From contig VNKQ01000018.1 in the NCBI GenBank assembly GCA_016508695.1, positions 1,209,009 through 1,273,008 on the forward strand: DNA of 64,000 nucleotides. Reading direction: 5' to 3'. The position numbers and the translations under genes are program-made. Each line of letters opens with the position of its first letter. Position 1 is the first letter of the stretch. This DNA comes from Hyphodiscus hymeniophilus. Taxonomy: Eukaryota > Ascomycota > Leotiomycetes > Helotiales > Hyphodiscaceae. The notes beneath the pieces were generated by a model. The model was not told the DNA's origin, searched no databases, and saw only the letters and a list, made by a program, of their open reading frames with translations. Shown here in pieces: positions 23,779 to 36,709 of the stretch.

Positions 23779-25870
23779 TCACGATTTTGGCGCCCTCCCA
23801 TTGTAGTCTACGCCAGCCTCAGCAGTGTAGTTAGCGAAACAGTCGTAGTTGAAATCGATCTCCTCAATGCGCTTTTGGAGCACAGAGACGACGTTATCAA
23901 ATGAGCAAAGACCGTCGGCGTTTACTGGACAACCTGGATAAGAGCCCGAGATGGGGATAACCGCATCGTTCCTGCAAGCAGGTTAATAAGGTTCAAGGGC
24001 AAAACTCAATATTTATCACTTACACAAGGAAACGAATCTGTCTGGTGGGATTGTAGGCTGGGCATTCCAAGACTTGGGTGGTGAAGTGGGTGGCGAATGG
24101 CACGACCTTGCTAGCTACAAAGCTGTTCCGGTGCTGATTTCCCAAAAGATTCAACGCTGGCCCGTTGAACAGTGCAGTAAGATTAAACGCAGTTAGAGTA
24201 TCCAGAACAACAACTTCATGGGTAGCATCAGCATAGATGGACTGATTGAGTGGAAAGTAGGTAGTGTTGTTGTCGTAAGTCAAGTTCAAGGCCGATGAAG
24301 CATCGGGGAACGACTGCGTGAAGCGAGCTACAAACTCCTGGAGATATCCCTTTCCTTGAGCAGCAGCCACGGGAGATCCGGGACCGTTATTGTAGTAAAA
24401 TGATAAATCATAGTAGTATTCGTAGTTTAGGAAATCCTCTTCACTAAAGAGACCACAGAAGGCCGAGTAACCCAGTGCATGGGTCTCATACGAGCAGAGC
24501 TGGAGCATAGCAATGGCATCGGTAGCTGTGAAGTTCACTCCTGTGATCTGGCAATGATCCATCAGCGACTGTTCAATGGAGTCACAGTTGACCGCATCAT
24601 ATGACTTACTTGGGATTGCAAACGAGCAATTGTGGAATTGAAAGCTGATGCGGCAAACTTCGTGGCGACGGTCGTGCCAATGCTACCCTTGCTAGCAACG
24701 TTGGAGTTATTGCACGCCTCGTACGGCGCACCTGAGTTGTTGACACCCGGGGTTTCGACCAGGATCTCGATATTCACTTGGTCCAAGTACTCGGGCACAC
24801 CAAAGAAACCAGCAGCAAAATTGTTGGCTGTCTTCACCATGCGATCCTGAGATTCGGTACGGAAGACCGGAATGGTGCCAGCTTCTGTAAAGTTGTTCAG
24901 AAGCTCACCGTACAGCTGACGGTAAGCAACACCCAGCTGGAAATTTTGACTGCGGCCGAAGGGAGTAAGTAGCTCAGCACCGAGTCTACAGAATGTAATA
25001 GTCAGCATTGAAAATTCGCAATAGACTTGTAAGAGATACAAAAGCAAGAATTTAGAAGCAAAATCATTTCCGCGATAATGGTTTGCGTATCCGCGCCCGT
25101 CATAACCGACTTAAGTTTCGTGAAAGAAGAAGAAGAAGAAATGATGACTCACTTATAAGTCCATTGAGACAAGAAATCAAGCTCGCCGGTAACACTAAAT
25201 CCCCCAGCCTTAGTAGCATTTAGGAGTTTCGTGGCAAAAGTCTGAGGTGCTGCGCCAGTCGTTGGGTAGCGAGCCCCGTGACGATACAAGAGATGCAGCT
25301 GGACGATGTTGCAGCCGCTGGGTATCAAAGGGCTGGCCTCATCCAAGCCATAATCCGCTGAGGCGACGGAAAACCAAGGGGATAGATTACCCCAGTATTT
25401 GGTGATGTCGAATGCTTTGGAGAAGAAGCCCGAGCCCCACGGTTGAGGTGCAACCAAGGGGAATGAGTCCGAGGGACCGTTGTTGTACGGATATATTGGA
25501 GCTGTTTGCGCAGCTGCGGCCTCCAAGCCAGTCGGTGTTGGGCCGGGAAACCCGATCTTGGACTCGGGTGGGAACAGATCTGAGTTTACGGTCGCTGGAC
25601 ATGGAGTCAGTGATTAGCAATTTATTGAGTGATTCCATACAATATAATATGATATGATAACTCCAGTTGAGGTAGTGGTGTGGTGCACTCAGAGGCGAGA
25701 TTGTAAGGGAACAACAACTCACTACCAGAAGCTGGGAAAGAATTCGAAGTAGCAACACCGACAAAGCTCGACGCCGTGATGGTGGTATTGGTGTCGATGC
25801 TCTGCGCAGAGATGGCTTGCGCCAACAACACCACCACCAGAACGGCAGCAGAGTATGCAGTATACATCAT
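23779..25870 (-). CDS. Secreted histidine acid phosphatase (phytase-like)
   Basis: Five exons, in coding order: 25870-25723, 25594-25153, 24985-24610, 24547-24024 and 23971-23779, giving 560 residues. A signal peptide (MMYTAYSAAVLVVVLLAQAISA) precedes many N-glycosylation sequons. The phosphate-binding and nucleophile motif is LLYRHGARYPT with His at about 155. The C-terminal proton-donor region reads DATHEVVVLDTLTAFNLTALF: His-Glu (about 433) rather than the usual His-Asp, a variant known in part of the family. Cysteine spacing at the C terminus (YPGCPVNADGLCSFDNVV) is as in branch-2 acid phosphatases and phytases. It should release phosphate from extracellular phosphomonoesters, possibly phytate. 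Whether it is a true phytase cannot be told from motifs. Confidence 0.93.
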
Positions 25871-26769
25871 TGTTGTGAAGGTCAGCGACGACACTGGAAG
25901 CTGTGCTAATAGAGAGAGAGAGAGGATTTCTTGGGAGGGGAGCCTTTCGAAGCTCTGGTAATCTCTAATTATTAGTTCACTCAAGTGCGATTGAAGACTT
26001 TAAATAGTTGTCAGAGAATCAAGCTCATTGTAAAGAGATGTCCGATGTCCGTAAGCTGATACGCTACGTAAGAGTGAGTAAGTAAGTGTAAGGTACCTCC
26101 TCTAACTCCTGTACTTCGTGCAACCTGAGGCCCCAACGGACACACTAACCGAAGCTCTCCGGCTTCCGTCAGCCAATAGGGTGTCCAGCTTGCGACATGT
26201 GGACGGCAGAGCACGAGGAGGGTCAGATCGAGCAGGTACTGTACCTTATCAGCGGGTCGGCTAGATCTAGCGTGGCGATCACGACGTCAATACAGGAGGA
26301 GGGGTATCGGTACTGGCATGTTGGCCATCGTCGACGTCAAGATCTCTTCATCCTCCAAAGATGACCGTGAGCACCGCACGTGGAGCGGCTGAACACCCGC
26401 GGATCCCAGGGCAGTAGGATTGGGATAGGCCGAGCACATCTCATAGCAACGTAGAGTGCCTCACTGTTGCTAATACAAACCCCGGACCCAATCCAGGGTC
26501 GTGTTGCCAAGAAGGATATGAGGATATAGAGTTGTTGTGACCATTGCATCCATGTTCGAGGGTTCATCTGCTCGGCACACTTACCACAAAGCCTAAGATC
26601 CGAAGAAATGTGACCTGTAGGCCGACTCAGAATATCATGATATTGATCCTACATCCACAGCGGAGTCCATGGCATGCGGATTAGTCGCAGTCCTCGGTTT
26701 CCTGCCGTGCGTAACTATGCTGCTCGAGTCAGCCTCGTACCACCTGCTGGAAGCGGATCATTGGACAAC
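25871..26769. other. Intergenic region, 0.9 kb
   Basis: This contains the phosphatase promoter, with a short GA-rich run near 25913-25925, and the region downstream of the LaeA-like gene. Open frames at 26011-26214 and 26337-26567 have no motif. No gene is supported. Confidence 0.55.
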
Positions 26770-28024
26770 TCACAACTCGTAATACGTGTGAAACCGCAAG
26801 TCTCTAACGTCGCTCCTCATTTTCAGAAGAAACAATTCCGTCTCCGCTTGACTCCAGCCATACGCTTTCCCAAATGTCCTCAAACTAAACGCTGAAGCTC
26901 CCTGCAACAGACTCTGCATCTCAAACGCGCCTATCAGTTTCATCCGCTTGTCCTTCGGCCATGGCGAGGTGGGTATTTTGTATCTGATCTCGGTCACGTC
27001 TTCGAATCCTGCATTGTGCATGTATTGTTTGTAATTATTCGGCTCGCGTAACGACCATCCTGCTACGGCGGATGCATCACAGACCTTGTTGCTAAATTCC
27101 ACGACCCCATTATCTGGTGGTGTACTATCGTCGTCGCAGTGTGGTTCGGGGAGGAGACATTGCAGCTCGGTATAGCCACCCGGCGTTTGGTTTCTGCGAA
27201 GGCAAGGTCAGATGTGCGAGTATGCTGGCTTTCGGGGGTGACGAACTCGTAGCATTGCTCGATCAGCCTCGGCCAGTCAGTGATGGAGAAGAGAAAGTCT
27301 CTCGCGTGTATGAAGTCGAATGTGTTCTTATATGTCCAAGGTTCCTCCACGTCGTCGAGCTCAAAGCGACAGTTAGATGGGACCCTTTGATCTGTTATAA
27401 GCATATTCGCATCTACAGCGGAGAGATTGTGAATACCACTCTGGTTGTATAGGAGCCAGGTCGACCCCGATAATCTCTGCAGATGGGTACTTGTCCGCAA
27501 AATCAATTGCCCATATCCCTAGGGAGCTTTCAATACCATCAGCAGTTGTAGAATTCATGGAACATACCACTCCCAGTACCAAGATCTAGAACATGCTGGG
27601 GATGATCTCCGATTGGTGCCATGAACAGTCTCTCCCCAAGTAGTATGGTGTATAATCGGTGCTTCAAGTCGATCCTGTCCAGCTCGTCGTCATCTATTGG
27701 CATTCCATAACCTGTAGATGGTCAGCAGCACCTCGCACACATCCAAGTCCTTCGTACCAGCTTTTCCCAGCGAGGCATATGTCCTTCCATATTCGTCTAC
27801 CCCTCGCACGATACTTGAAGACACAGATGTGGTTGAGCTTGCGAGCCTGCATCATGTTAAAAGACACTTCCATCTTACGGGTCCGAGGTAACGTACGATC
27901 CGCCCTCGAAACCATCGTCTTCAAACTGCGATGGGTTGTTAGACCTTATTCAAGAAGCGGAGGAACGGCGCAAATATACATCAAACTCATCAGGTTCGAT
28001 CTCATCCTCTCCAGAAGGATTCAT
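26770..28024 (-). CDS. LaeA-like SAM-dependent methyltransferase
   Basis: Seven exons, in coding order: 28024-27980, 27925-27897, 27846-27758, 27711-27568, 27518-27437, 27384-27247 and 27193-26770, giving 316 residues. The phases close exactly and yield the family consensus: [20 protein letters not shown], then [34 protein letters not shown] (SAM motif I), [17 protein letters not shown] and [15 protein letters not shown]. The C-terminal block [20 protein letters not shown] is also conserved. One donor is the unusual GTTCGT. This superfamily includes the global secondary-metabolism regulator LaeA and many pathway-specific relatives. The short N terminus and the cluster-style neighbour (a divergent O-methyltransferase) favour a paralogue over the true LaeA. 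Methyl acceptor unknown. Confidence 0.88.
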
Positions 28025-28475
28025 GGTCCCCGAGGAAACGATGGAGACAGCACCGAAGGCTTCTTGTTGCTTGGTTCAACTGCGCGCAGGATCTTTCCAG
28101 TTCGTACGAACTGCCAATATCATATAAGAATAGCAAAGACCAGTATTCGCTGAGGAGCCTGGATGTAGGAGGTCGGTTGAGTACTGTATGATCTCGATTT
28201 ACACGATGGTGTTATTCGCGCCGTGGTCGTGTTGTCAATTTGTCAGGACAGTCCAGCGGAGGTCTCCAGTCATTGGCCCAGCCTGGCCCTGGCTTACTAC
28301 CCTGCGGTATCAAAGCCCCACTACCTAAGGCCCTGTCGTAGCCTCGCGCGGGGCTCGAATAGCTTCAATTGAGTAGCAGACAGATATCACTTCTCAATAG
28401 CATCCTGTTATCATTTTTGCTTCTGCTTCTGCTCTTCTTCTCTTCTTTCGCTAGATTGTGCAATTGCTTCGAACT
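28025..28475. promoter_or_regulatory. Bidirectional promoter between two methyltransferase genes
   Basis: About 450 bases lie between the starts of the minus-strand LaeA-like gene and the plus-strand O-methyltransferase gene. The right half has a pyrimidine-rich stretch just upstream of the O-methyltransferase start. A shared promoter is likely from layout; no specific operator could be identified. Confidence 0.5.
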
Positions 28476-29826
28476 ATGCCAGCCAACGACGACCTGGTAG
28501 CTTCAATCGAAGCGCTGCTCGCTGCAGCGAAGGCCTACAATGTAGAGCAACCCGATCGAGTTCAGCGAGCAGAGATGCTGGGTATGGTAGAGGACTTGCA
28601 TTACCAGCTGGAAACGCCCGAAGAGGCAATGTTCAGGCAGTTGACAAATGTAAGCCTCCTCCTCCTGGATTGTTGATCGCCAGTGAATCTTGCTGAGCAA
28701 AACATCCCAGTACTCGGAGACCTCTGCTGTTCGAACATTGCGCCAGATGGGCGTACTGGAGAAGATACCTCGTCATGGCACCATCTCTGCCAAGAATCTT
28801 GCATCTGGAATTGGAAAGAACGAAGAGGTTTTGGGTGCGTTTGCTCTCCACATCCAAAGAGCCTCGCTGATCTCGCAGTCCGCTTAATGCGCATCCTCAG
28901 TGCAACCGGGGTTTTAAAGGCGCACAGCGAGAATATCTTCTCTCACACGCCGCTCTCGCTGGCATATCTGGACACAGCGGAAGTAGAGTTCTGGGACCTT
29001 TGCGTCGACGAGATCGCACCCGTGGCCTACAGAATGCCGGAATACATGGCTTCCCACGAACCCGATTCCATCTTCAATCCGCGCCAGTCTCCGTTTTCGT
29101 GGGCCAATAATGCAGAGGGCAAAGTGTTCTACGAGTTTCTTCTCGAGCATCCAGATCGATTGAAACGCTTCAATACCGCGATGACGACCCAGGAAGCGGC
29201 GTTGCCTGTATTGGGCATGTTCCCCTTCACGTCTCTCCTGGAGGCAGGAAAGGATGTGAGCCGGCCGTTCATTGTCGACGTAGCGGGGGGTAGAGGACAG
29301 AGTTTGCTACAGATTAAGAAGGAGCTTGAGGCTGCTGGCGAAGCTATGGGGAGAGGGAGAGTGATTCTGCAGGATCGCAAAGCTGTGCTTGATGCGGTGC
29401 CCGATGAACAGCTACCGGGTGTAGAGAAGATAGTGATTGATTTTTTCCAACCCCAACCTGTGAAGGGTAAGAATATTCCAACCATTGCGGGGTTCTCACT
29501 AAAGCGAGACAGATGCTCAAATTTATTACTTGCGGCGCATCATGCATAATTGGCAAGACCGCGAAGCTCGAACTATTCTTTCAAATATCGCAGCTGCTAT
29601 GTCTCCCGATTCGCGCTTGCTGATCGGTGAGATGGTGGTGCCAGAAACTAATGCCGGTGTGGACAAGACGGTGTATTGGATGGATTTGTGTATGTTGATC
29701 ATTGGCGGTAAGGAACGATCCGAGAAGGAGTTTTCGGCCCTGGTGGATTCGGCGGGGCTGAGGCTGGAGAAGATTTGGAGAAGCAAGGTGGGCAGCCAGA
29801 CAGTCATCGAGTGTCGACTGAAATGA
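28476..29826 (+). CDS. Fungal O-methyltransferase (plant-type family 2)
   Basis: Four exons: 28476-28649, 28711-28834, 28879-29466 and 29513-29826, giving 399 residues, the usual size. The N-terminal helical dimerisation region contains SETSAVRTLRQMGVLEKIP. SAM motif I is FIVDVAGGRGQSLLQIKKE (about 228-246). The catalytic base region is YYLRRIMHNWQDREARTIL with His at about 305, followed by LLIGEMVVPE and the C-terminal EKIWRSKVGSQTVIE. Members methylate phenolic hydroxyls of polyketides and other aromatics. It shares a short divergent upstream region with the LaeA-like methyltransferase, suggesting co-regulation. No PKS or NRPS lies immediately beside it; the substrate is unknown. Confidence 0.93.
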
Positions 29827-30173
29827 GCTGTGAGAGACATACTCATATGAAGGGTTGACATGGGACAGATACATCTCAGCTCAGTGTAGACGCAAGAATT
29901 GCATGACTAGATGAAATAACTACACAACATCACACAAGAACTGAAAATATCACCGTGACGTTGAGAGGAGATGCGCTGAAATGATATTCTTTAAAATACG
30001 CCCTCGGGTATTATATTCCAACATCGAAATAATCCACTTCCATTGCTACTCCAGTGTGTTCCCATCTGATAGACTACTCAAACAAAAGTACCGGCTTTGC
30101 TTATTCGTTCTCAAAACAAGTACCTCCCGACTTCAAACTCTCCCTTAGATAATCATTTTCCGAGAGGGATTGA
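29827..30173. other. Intergenic region between convergent genes
   Basis: About 350 bases between the ends of the O-methyltransferase gene and the convergent disordered-protein gene. AT-rich in the middle; no other feature seen. Confidence 0.6.
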
Positions 30174-32170
30174 TCACTCAACGTCCTCTTCTTCAGTAGA
30201 AGCTCTCAAAACCTCAGCATTCAGCTTGGCAATCTCTTCACGGGCTTTAATATCTTCCGGGTCTTCGGCTGCCTCTACTTCCTCTGGAATCTCGACCTCC
30301 ACAGCTTTGACTGGAACTGGCGCCGGTGCGGGGTTCGACGTCTCTAGGACCTCTTTGACAGCTTCGACATCTTCGGTCTTCTGTGAGACTTGCTCTTCTT
30401 CATCCTGAATGACAGGTTCCTCTACGACAGGTGCTTCTTCCTTCGTAGCGGGATTCTGTGGGGCGGCAAGTACATCTTCCATGGGAGCAGGCTTCTCTGA
30501 AACCGATTCAACCTCAGGTACGTTAGCCGGAATAGCTGAGAAGGGTGCCTCAACTCCACTCTCGGGCTCTGCGATATTGATTTTTTCAGCATCCGTGTTT
30601 GGAGCCTCAGCTTCTTCCGAAATGTTCTCTTCAGCATCAGCTCCTCCAGTTCCTTGAGCGTGAGCATTTGGAATTGTGGGCACTCCTGGTATCTCTGGCT
30701 TCGAGACCTCAACCGGACCAGATTTTGAACCCTCCTTGACCTTCTCTGGTGTCGAAGAAGACGCAGGCTTTGTCACCAAAGTTCCCATCTTTGGCGCCGC
30801 GGCCTTCGAAACTTCGGTTTTTGAAGGTCCATCCCTAGTGACTGGGCGCTTCACAGATTGAGCCCGCTTTGGCGGGGTCTTCTCTGCAGTCTTAGAAGCA
30901 GAGGACGTAGTAGGTCGCATCATTCGGGCCAAAAATCCTTCATCAGTCGGCGCAGGGGGTAGGCTCTGTCTCGATGGTTGTTTCTTTAGCTGCGAGGGCG
31001 GTGGGCCAAGAGATGGTCTGCTAGGAGCTCTGCTCAAGGTCGACGGCTTGCGTGTCAATGACTTTGGAGCTGTTGCCACACTAACACGACTTGGAGATCG
31101 AGACAAGGTTAGTTGCGTCTGGAGTGGATTCGTAGCTTGTGAGTTTCCAGATGCACGACTCAGCGATTGTCGGCTTGTGGCTGCTGGAGCAGCACCACCC
31201 TTCGAGCCCGAGGAAGCTGTGTGTGCTGTCAAAGAAGCCGGAAGTTTGACCGGTCGAGTAGGAGAACGAGGCTTCGGCTTCACAAAACCAGTTTGTGGTG
31301 GAGAGGGTGGTATTCTTGTCTTTGATGAAGCTGAAGTGGTGCTGGCGGCCGGCTTGCTGATAGGCTTAGACGGATAGCTAGATGCGTGAGGTTTATTTTC
31401 TTTTTTCTCGGATTTCTGTTCTTGTTCTTTGACGGATTCTTTTGTACGACCTCGTGGGGTAGTTGGAGTCTTGGGGGTCTTTGGAGCGACAGCATGTTTG
31501 ACAGTCTTGGGAGACGATTTCGGCGCTGTTGAGGTCTTCGCGGTTGATATTGGTGTTGGTCTCGCGGTGAATCTGCTTGAAGGAGCCTTATCCACAGTCT
31601 TCTCTGTTGTTGCAGACTTGATGCTTCCATTTGTGTGCGCATTCGATGCAGCAGTCTTTTTGAGATCCAACCCAGCATTCGGAGACTTTGGATTTTTGGT
31701 GGCCTTAATGACCTCTCCCAACTGCTTATCAACTTCTATCGACGGCGTCTCTACTGCAACTTCGGGTATTGTCTCTTCAACCATTGTGCTGTTCTTCCGA
31801 GCTTCATATTCGGACGCAATCGATTGCTTCCGCTCTGCCGTCATCTTTGGATGTTCGTCTTCGTTGATACTGAAACTTGTTCTCCGCTTGGCCATACTTG
31901 GTTCACCGCTATTTTCTCTCTTCAGCCCCATTTGACTGCCTGTCTGTCCGCTTCTCTCGACTGCTACAAAGCTTGTCCGTACTTTCGAAAGAGGCCTTGG
32001 GGATGTGCCGTTGCTGCCGGGACCTGTACTGATTAGCAGAAAATCCTGTCACCCACGACTATGATAAACATACCGATAGAGCCTGTAGGTGACCGTCCTC
32101 TGTCTGGGGGACTGGTAGAAACGTCTTTGTTCTCGAACATGGCCCGCAAGTTCCGCACACCGCTTGACAT
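30174..32170 (-). CDS. Long intrinsically disordered Ser/Pro/Lys-rich protein
   Basis: Two exons, in coding order: 32170-32074 and 32023-30174, giving 648 residues. The N terminus (SSGVRNLRAMFENKD, then PPDRGRSPTGS and RPLSKVRTSFVAVE) looks like a short conserved motif region. A central stretch of several hundred residues is rich in Ser, Pro, Lys, Arg and Thr, with many SP/TP and RxxS sites that suggest phosphoregulation. The C-terminal ~150 residues switch to strongly acidic (Glu/Ala/Val-rich) and end in a helical EDIKAREEIAKLNAEV segment. No enzymatic domain or membrane segment is seen. I do not recognise the family; the charge layout would suit a cytoskeletal or scaffold protein, but that is inference. 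The gene is convincing because both exons keep phase and the frame is 1.85 kb long. Confidence 0.8.
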
Positions 32171-32689
32171 CTTGATAGAGTGTCAAACGACCACCTTCAA
32201 AGCGGGAAGTGAAATAGTTTGTCGAAAGCTGTCCGGAAACCCCTTCTTGTGAATATTGCTAACAGAATCAAGTTCGTAGAATGTTTCAATATGTAAGGGG
32301 TGTATGCCAGTGCCAGGGAAGGAAACAAAAGAAAACACGCTGGCCAAGTGAGGTCGGAGTATAACACAACAAAGTAAACAACGCGGTACGAATCTCTCAA
32401 GATTTCTTTAAGAAGTGGGCAAGCATGGAATGGCTTCAAGACTTGTGTGAATGTCGATGAAGTACTTGTCGTCTCAGAAATAGAAGACGATTGCTATATG
32501 CAGGGGCGTTAGGAGGTGGGGAAAAGCTCAAGGGGTCGGGGCACTCGAGGAGGATTCAGGAACAAGGGAAAGGGGGCGTGACTAGCGTGAAGGCAGGGGG
32601 TGTTCAGTGTCGGAGTTGGAAGAACTCATCCTCCGATGTCGTCTTGGGAGCTGCTGAGTCCGAGCTCGCGGGAAACACAAAAAAACAAC
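32171..32689. other. Divergent promoter region
   Basis: About 520 bases between the starts of the disordered-protein gene and the LYS12 gene. A short open frame at 32491-32721 overlaps the LYS12 start and looks like chance. No specific element identified. Confidence 0.5.
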
Positions 32690-33814
<1,125 letters not shown>

Positions 33815-34042
33815 ATGGTTGTTTGAATAAAAAAATTATTTGCTGATTGCGATTCGAGATTGCTGATGCAAATGGCCCATAACCATACAATCTACTGTTG
33901 TACAACCCAATATTCATACATCTTGAATGCTTTTGGAGATTTGAACACCGCGTGCGATGCCCGTAATGTACAGTCCATCACCATTTGCTTGCAAGCCTGG
34001 TGTATGCCACTGGTATTCATAAACGAATCCCATCACATCCTT

Positions 34043-34531
34043 CTATAATACCCTACACAACAACATACCCCCAACCTTTCTCTCCACACACTCCCTAGCC
34101 TCCATTATCCCTCTATCCGTACTGATGAACAATGCCTCCCCCACATTCGTCAATCCCTTAATTTCGCCCTCCTTCCTCCCGTGCACAACCTTCCCCAAGC
34201 CCTCCACATCCATCCAAATCCTCTTCGTCGGCTTGCTAACCATCTTCATACTCTTGAGCACCGGCTCATTATTCCAGTATTTCAGGCCTAACCAGAGTCT
34301 TCTCGTTGAGATGTTTTTCTGCGTCACAGGTTCGGGGACGTAGGTTGAGAGGTCGTTCATCGGGGGTGGAGACAAGTCACCGCGGGTCACGGAGGTGATG
34401 AAGCCGCTGGATTGAAGGGCGAGGAGGAGATTGAGATGAAGGTTCGAGGAAGGAATTGATGTTAGGCCAAGACGAGCTTTCGAGGCGTTCTGGAGGTGAG
34501 AGCAGACGTGGGCGAGGTTGACCAGAGACAT
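34043..34531 (-). CDS. Mitochondrial small-subunit ribosomal protein S8 (uS8m)
   Basis: Single exon of 162 residues on the minus strand. It starts MSLVNLAHVCSHLQNASKA, matching the uS8 opening (short N-terminal helix that contacts rRNA). It continues NLLLALQSSGFITSVTRGD and LWLGLKYWNNEPVLKSMKMVSKP, and ends with the S8 C-terminal block ALFISTDRGIMEARECVERKVGGMLLCRVL-like residues, where the ISTDRG...GG core is diagnostic. Length and divergence fit a mitochondrial rather than cytosolic protein. It should be part of the mitoribosome small subunit head/platform. Confidence 0.88.
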   Translation of the reverse strand: MSLVNLAHVCSHLQNASKARLGLTSIPSSNLHLNLLLALQSSGFITSVTRGDLSPPPMNDLSTYVPEPVTQKNISTRRLWLGLKYWNNEPVLKSMKMVSKPTKRIWMDVEGLGKVVHGRKEGEIKGLTNVGEALFISTDRGIMEARECVERKVGGMLLCRVL

Positions 34532-35057
34532 TTTGAGAGGAGGTGATGGGTTTGATTGCCCGCGCGGGCGCTGGGATGGGTGTAGCAGAGATTGTGCTTT
34601 GTGGGAATATTGTCTTCGTCAGAAAATCTGAGACGTTTAATTAGGTGAAGTGGAGTCTTCGACCTGGCTGATCCCCTCTATGAAAAAGGTTGTATGTTTA
34701 TGGATTTCTATACAGTTTACACAGAGTTCGAAGACTTCAGATGCTACACCGCCTTTATATCGCCGCTGAAATTAGTAATCAGAAACAGAACTTCAGCTCC
34801 CTAAACGCCCCAAAGAACGACTACACCAGTGTCTCAAAGTAATGATCATAAGTCAATGTTCCAGTTTACCATTTTTCACCTTGAGCATATACTTATATGA
34901 TGCGAAATGACACCATTATTATAATTTGACTAATCATCAGTTGGATATGAGGCTAGTTTCGTTTGGATTTATTGATATTTCAATACACTGTATTACTCTC
35001 GTGTTTCATCTAAAACGTTTCAACTGCCAACGATGTGTTCTGCAATTGCATCAACGC
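34532..35057. other. Intergenic region, 0.5 kb
   Basis: Mostly AT-rich sequence upstream of the S8 gene and downstream of the small repeat protein gene. A chance frame at 34926-35237 runs antisense to that gene. Nothing else seen. Confidence 0.55.
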
Positions 35058-35407
35058 CTACTGCTTGACACGACCATCTGGCTTTCCATCCTTGGTCAAA
35101 CCATCGTTCTCAGTGGGCTTGTAGTTATCACCATCAGCGCTGCCACTGTCGGTACCGGTGGTACCACTGCCACCACTTGTGTGTCCTCCCTGCTTTCCAG
35201 CCTCATGAGGATCAACCTTTCCGTGAGCGAATTCTAAGACACGTCAGCATAGTGTTGGGAATTTAGGGTTATTAACATACCGCCGGTTCCGACTCTGGGA
35301 TCCTCAGTTCCGTCCTTCTTCAAGCCTCCGTGCTCTACGACTCTTTAAATCTGGTTCAAAGATTGAAGAAATGGGGGCATACCAGTTGGTTTGTATGTGT
35401 CAGACAT
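35058..35407 (-). CDS. Small hydrophilic repeat protein (stress/conidiation-type)
   Basis: Three exons, in coding order: 35407-35383, 35334-35281 and 35233-35058, giving 84 residues. The protein is hydrophilic, Gly/Lys/Asp-rich, and has an internal duplication: YKPTEHGGLKKDGTEDPRV near the N terminus and YKPTENDGLTKDGKPDGRV at the C terminus. Between them are EFAHGKVDPHEAGKQGGH and a Gly/Ser/Thr linker. Proteins of this type are widespread in filamentous fungi as small, often abundant, conidiation- or stress-associated proteins, likely disordered. I infer that class from composition and do not assign a function. The three introns are short and all phases close. Confidence 0.75.
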
Positions 35408-36451
35408 TTTGGGTTTGGATAGACGATTGGATGTTGATTATTGTGTCGGTGTATGAGTTAAGTGTTGAGATGGAGAGAAGATAGGTGGGAATTCGTTCCT
35501 TCTTGTAGGAATTTGTGCCTCCTACTGTGGTTCGAGAACTCGTCCTTGGATGCCGTCCTGGCCATGAATTCAAGTCGTGATGTCACGATGTCCTTCTCAA
35601 AGTAGCCTCTGTCACTAACATGGTTCGTTGACGTCTACATTTCGCACCATCAGGAAGAAGGAATCATAAGCACGGCTTGGAATGCGAAGAGCCATAGCTA
35701 GCTAGGGGTAGCATTAATCCATGCCCTGGTGGAATCGTATCTAGAAAGTTCGACCAAAGCAGCTAATCGTACATGAGAAATACATTTGCAAGTACAAGTC
35801 TACAAAGCTCTGATGGCGGATCAAAGGATTTGTTGGAATTGCAATTTCCACTGAATAAGAATCTTCCACTTCGAAGGCCTCTTCACCCATCAACATATCC
35901 ATCAGCCTCTCCAGACCGCTGTTGGGGTAATTGATGATGATCGACCCGCCCTGACTAAAACCATAGCGCGCGCGGGATGCGACTCCGAGAAGCGGGGTGT
36001 CAGGGGCTAAATGAATGCGGCTGAGCGATGAAGGTTGTCATGACGAAGTCGATATATCTACCAGCGAACGAGATGCTGGAAGCCACCAACTTGATTCGAG
36101 TCATCCACGATCGATGACGTAGCATTGCCCGGTGGAGCCACATATCTGGAGTCATGCTGACTGTGGGGGTAATGTGAGTCCTTCCGATTGTTTTCAGTTC
36201 ACTCGTCTACTAAATGCCACCGATTAACACGTTTTATCTCCGTCCCTCTTTCTTTACGTACCTTGTCTCGAAGGGCGTCTTCTTCCTTCCATTTGTAATA
36301 CTGAGCCCAAACTGTATCTAATTGTTTTTGGCAGAACGGAAATCTCAGATACGCTACTCAGAATCTAGTCTATAGTCTCTGCCAATGTTGTCCAGATATT
36401 ACCCCTGGATGCACAGAGGAATGCTGCGCTGCCCCCTCTCCAAGAGTCTGC
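35408..36451. other. Intergenic region, 1.0 kb
   Basis: The left end is the promoter of the small repeat protein. No gene is supported in the rest. A Cys-rich reading (CQCCPDITPGCTEECCAA) runs into the open frame at 36452 and could extend it upstream. Confidence 0.5.
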
Positions 36452-36709
36452 ATGGATCATGTCACTTCATCTCCTCAACTGTTTGGCCGCTGTGAGTCGG
36501 AGCTCTTGAAAGGCTGTACTTATACAAAAGAACAGTTCTACGATTACAGTCGTTATGCAGACGTGGAGATATATCGTGATGCCGAAGATGGGAGAGTCGA
36601 AGGCCTTGACTTGGAGGCTTATAAGGAAACTGTGAACCATATCATTGAGATTTTTGGAGGGATAGACAAAGTGCCGGGTCACATGCCACAGGTGGAAAGT
36701 GCGACATGA
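36452..36709 (+). CDS. Small hypothetical protein or gene fragment
   Basis: An 85-residue open frame with an acidic, protein-like composition (FYDYSRYADVEIYRDAEDGR, then LEAYKETVNHIIEIFGG). The frame stays open upstream to about 36380 with several cysteines, so an upstream exon is possible. No family recognised. It is near the left border of the polyketide cluster and could be a remnant of a longer gene. Confidence 0.35.
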   Translation: MDHVTSSPQLFGRCESELLKGCTYTKEQFYDYSRYADVEIYRDAEDGRVEGLDLEAYKETVNHIIEIFGGIDKVPGHMPQVESAT

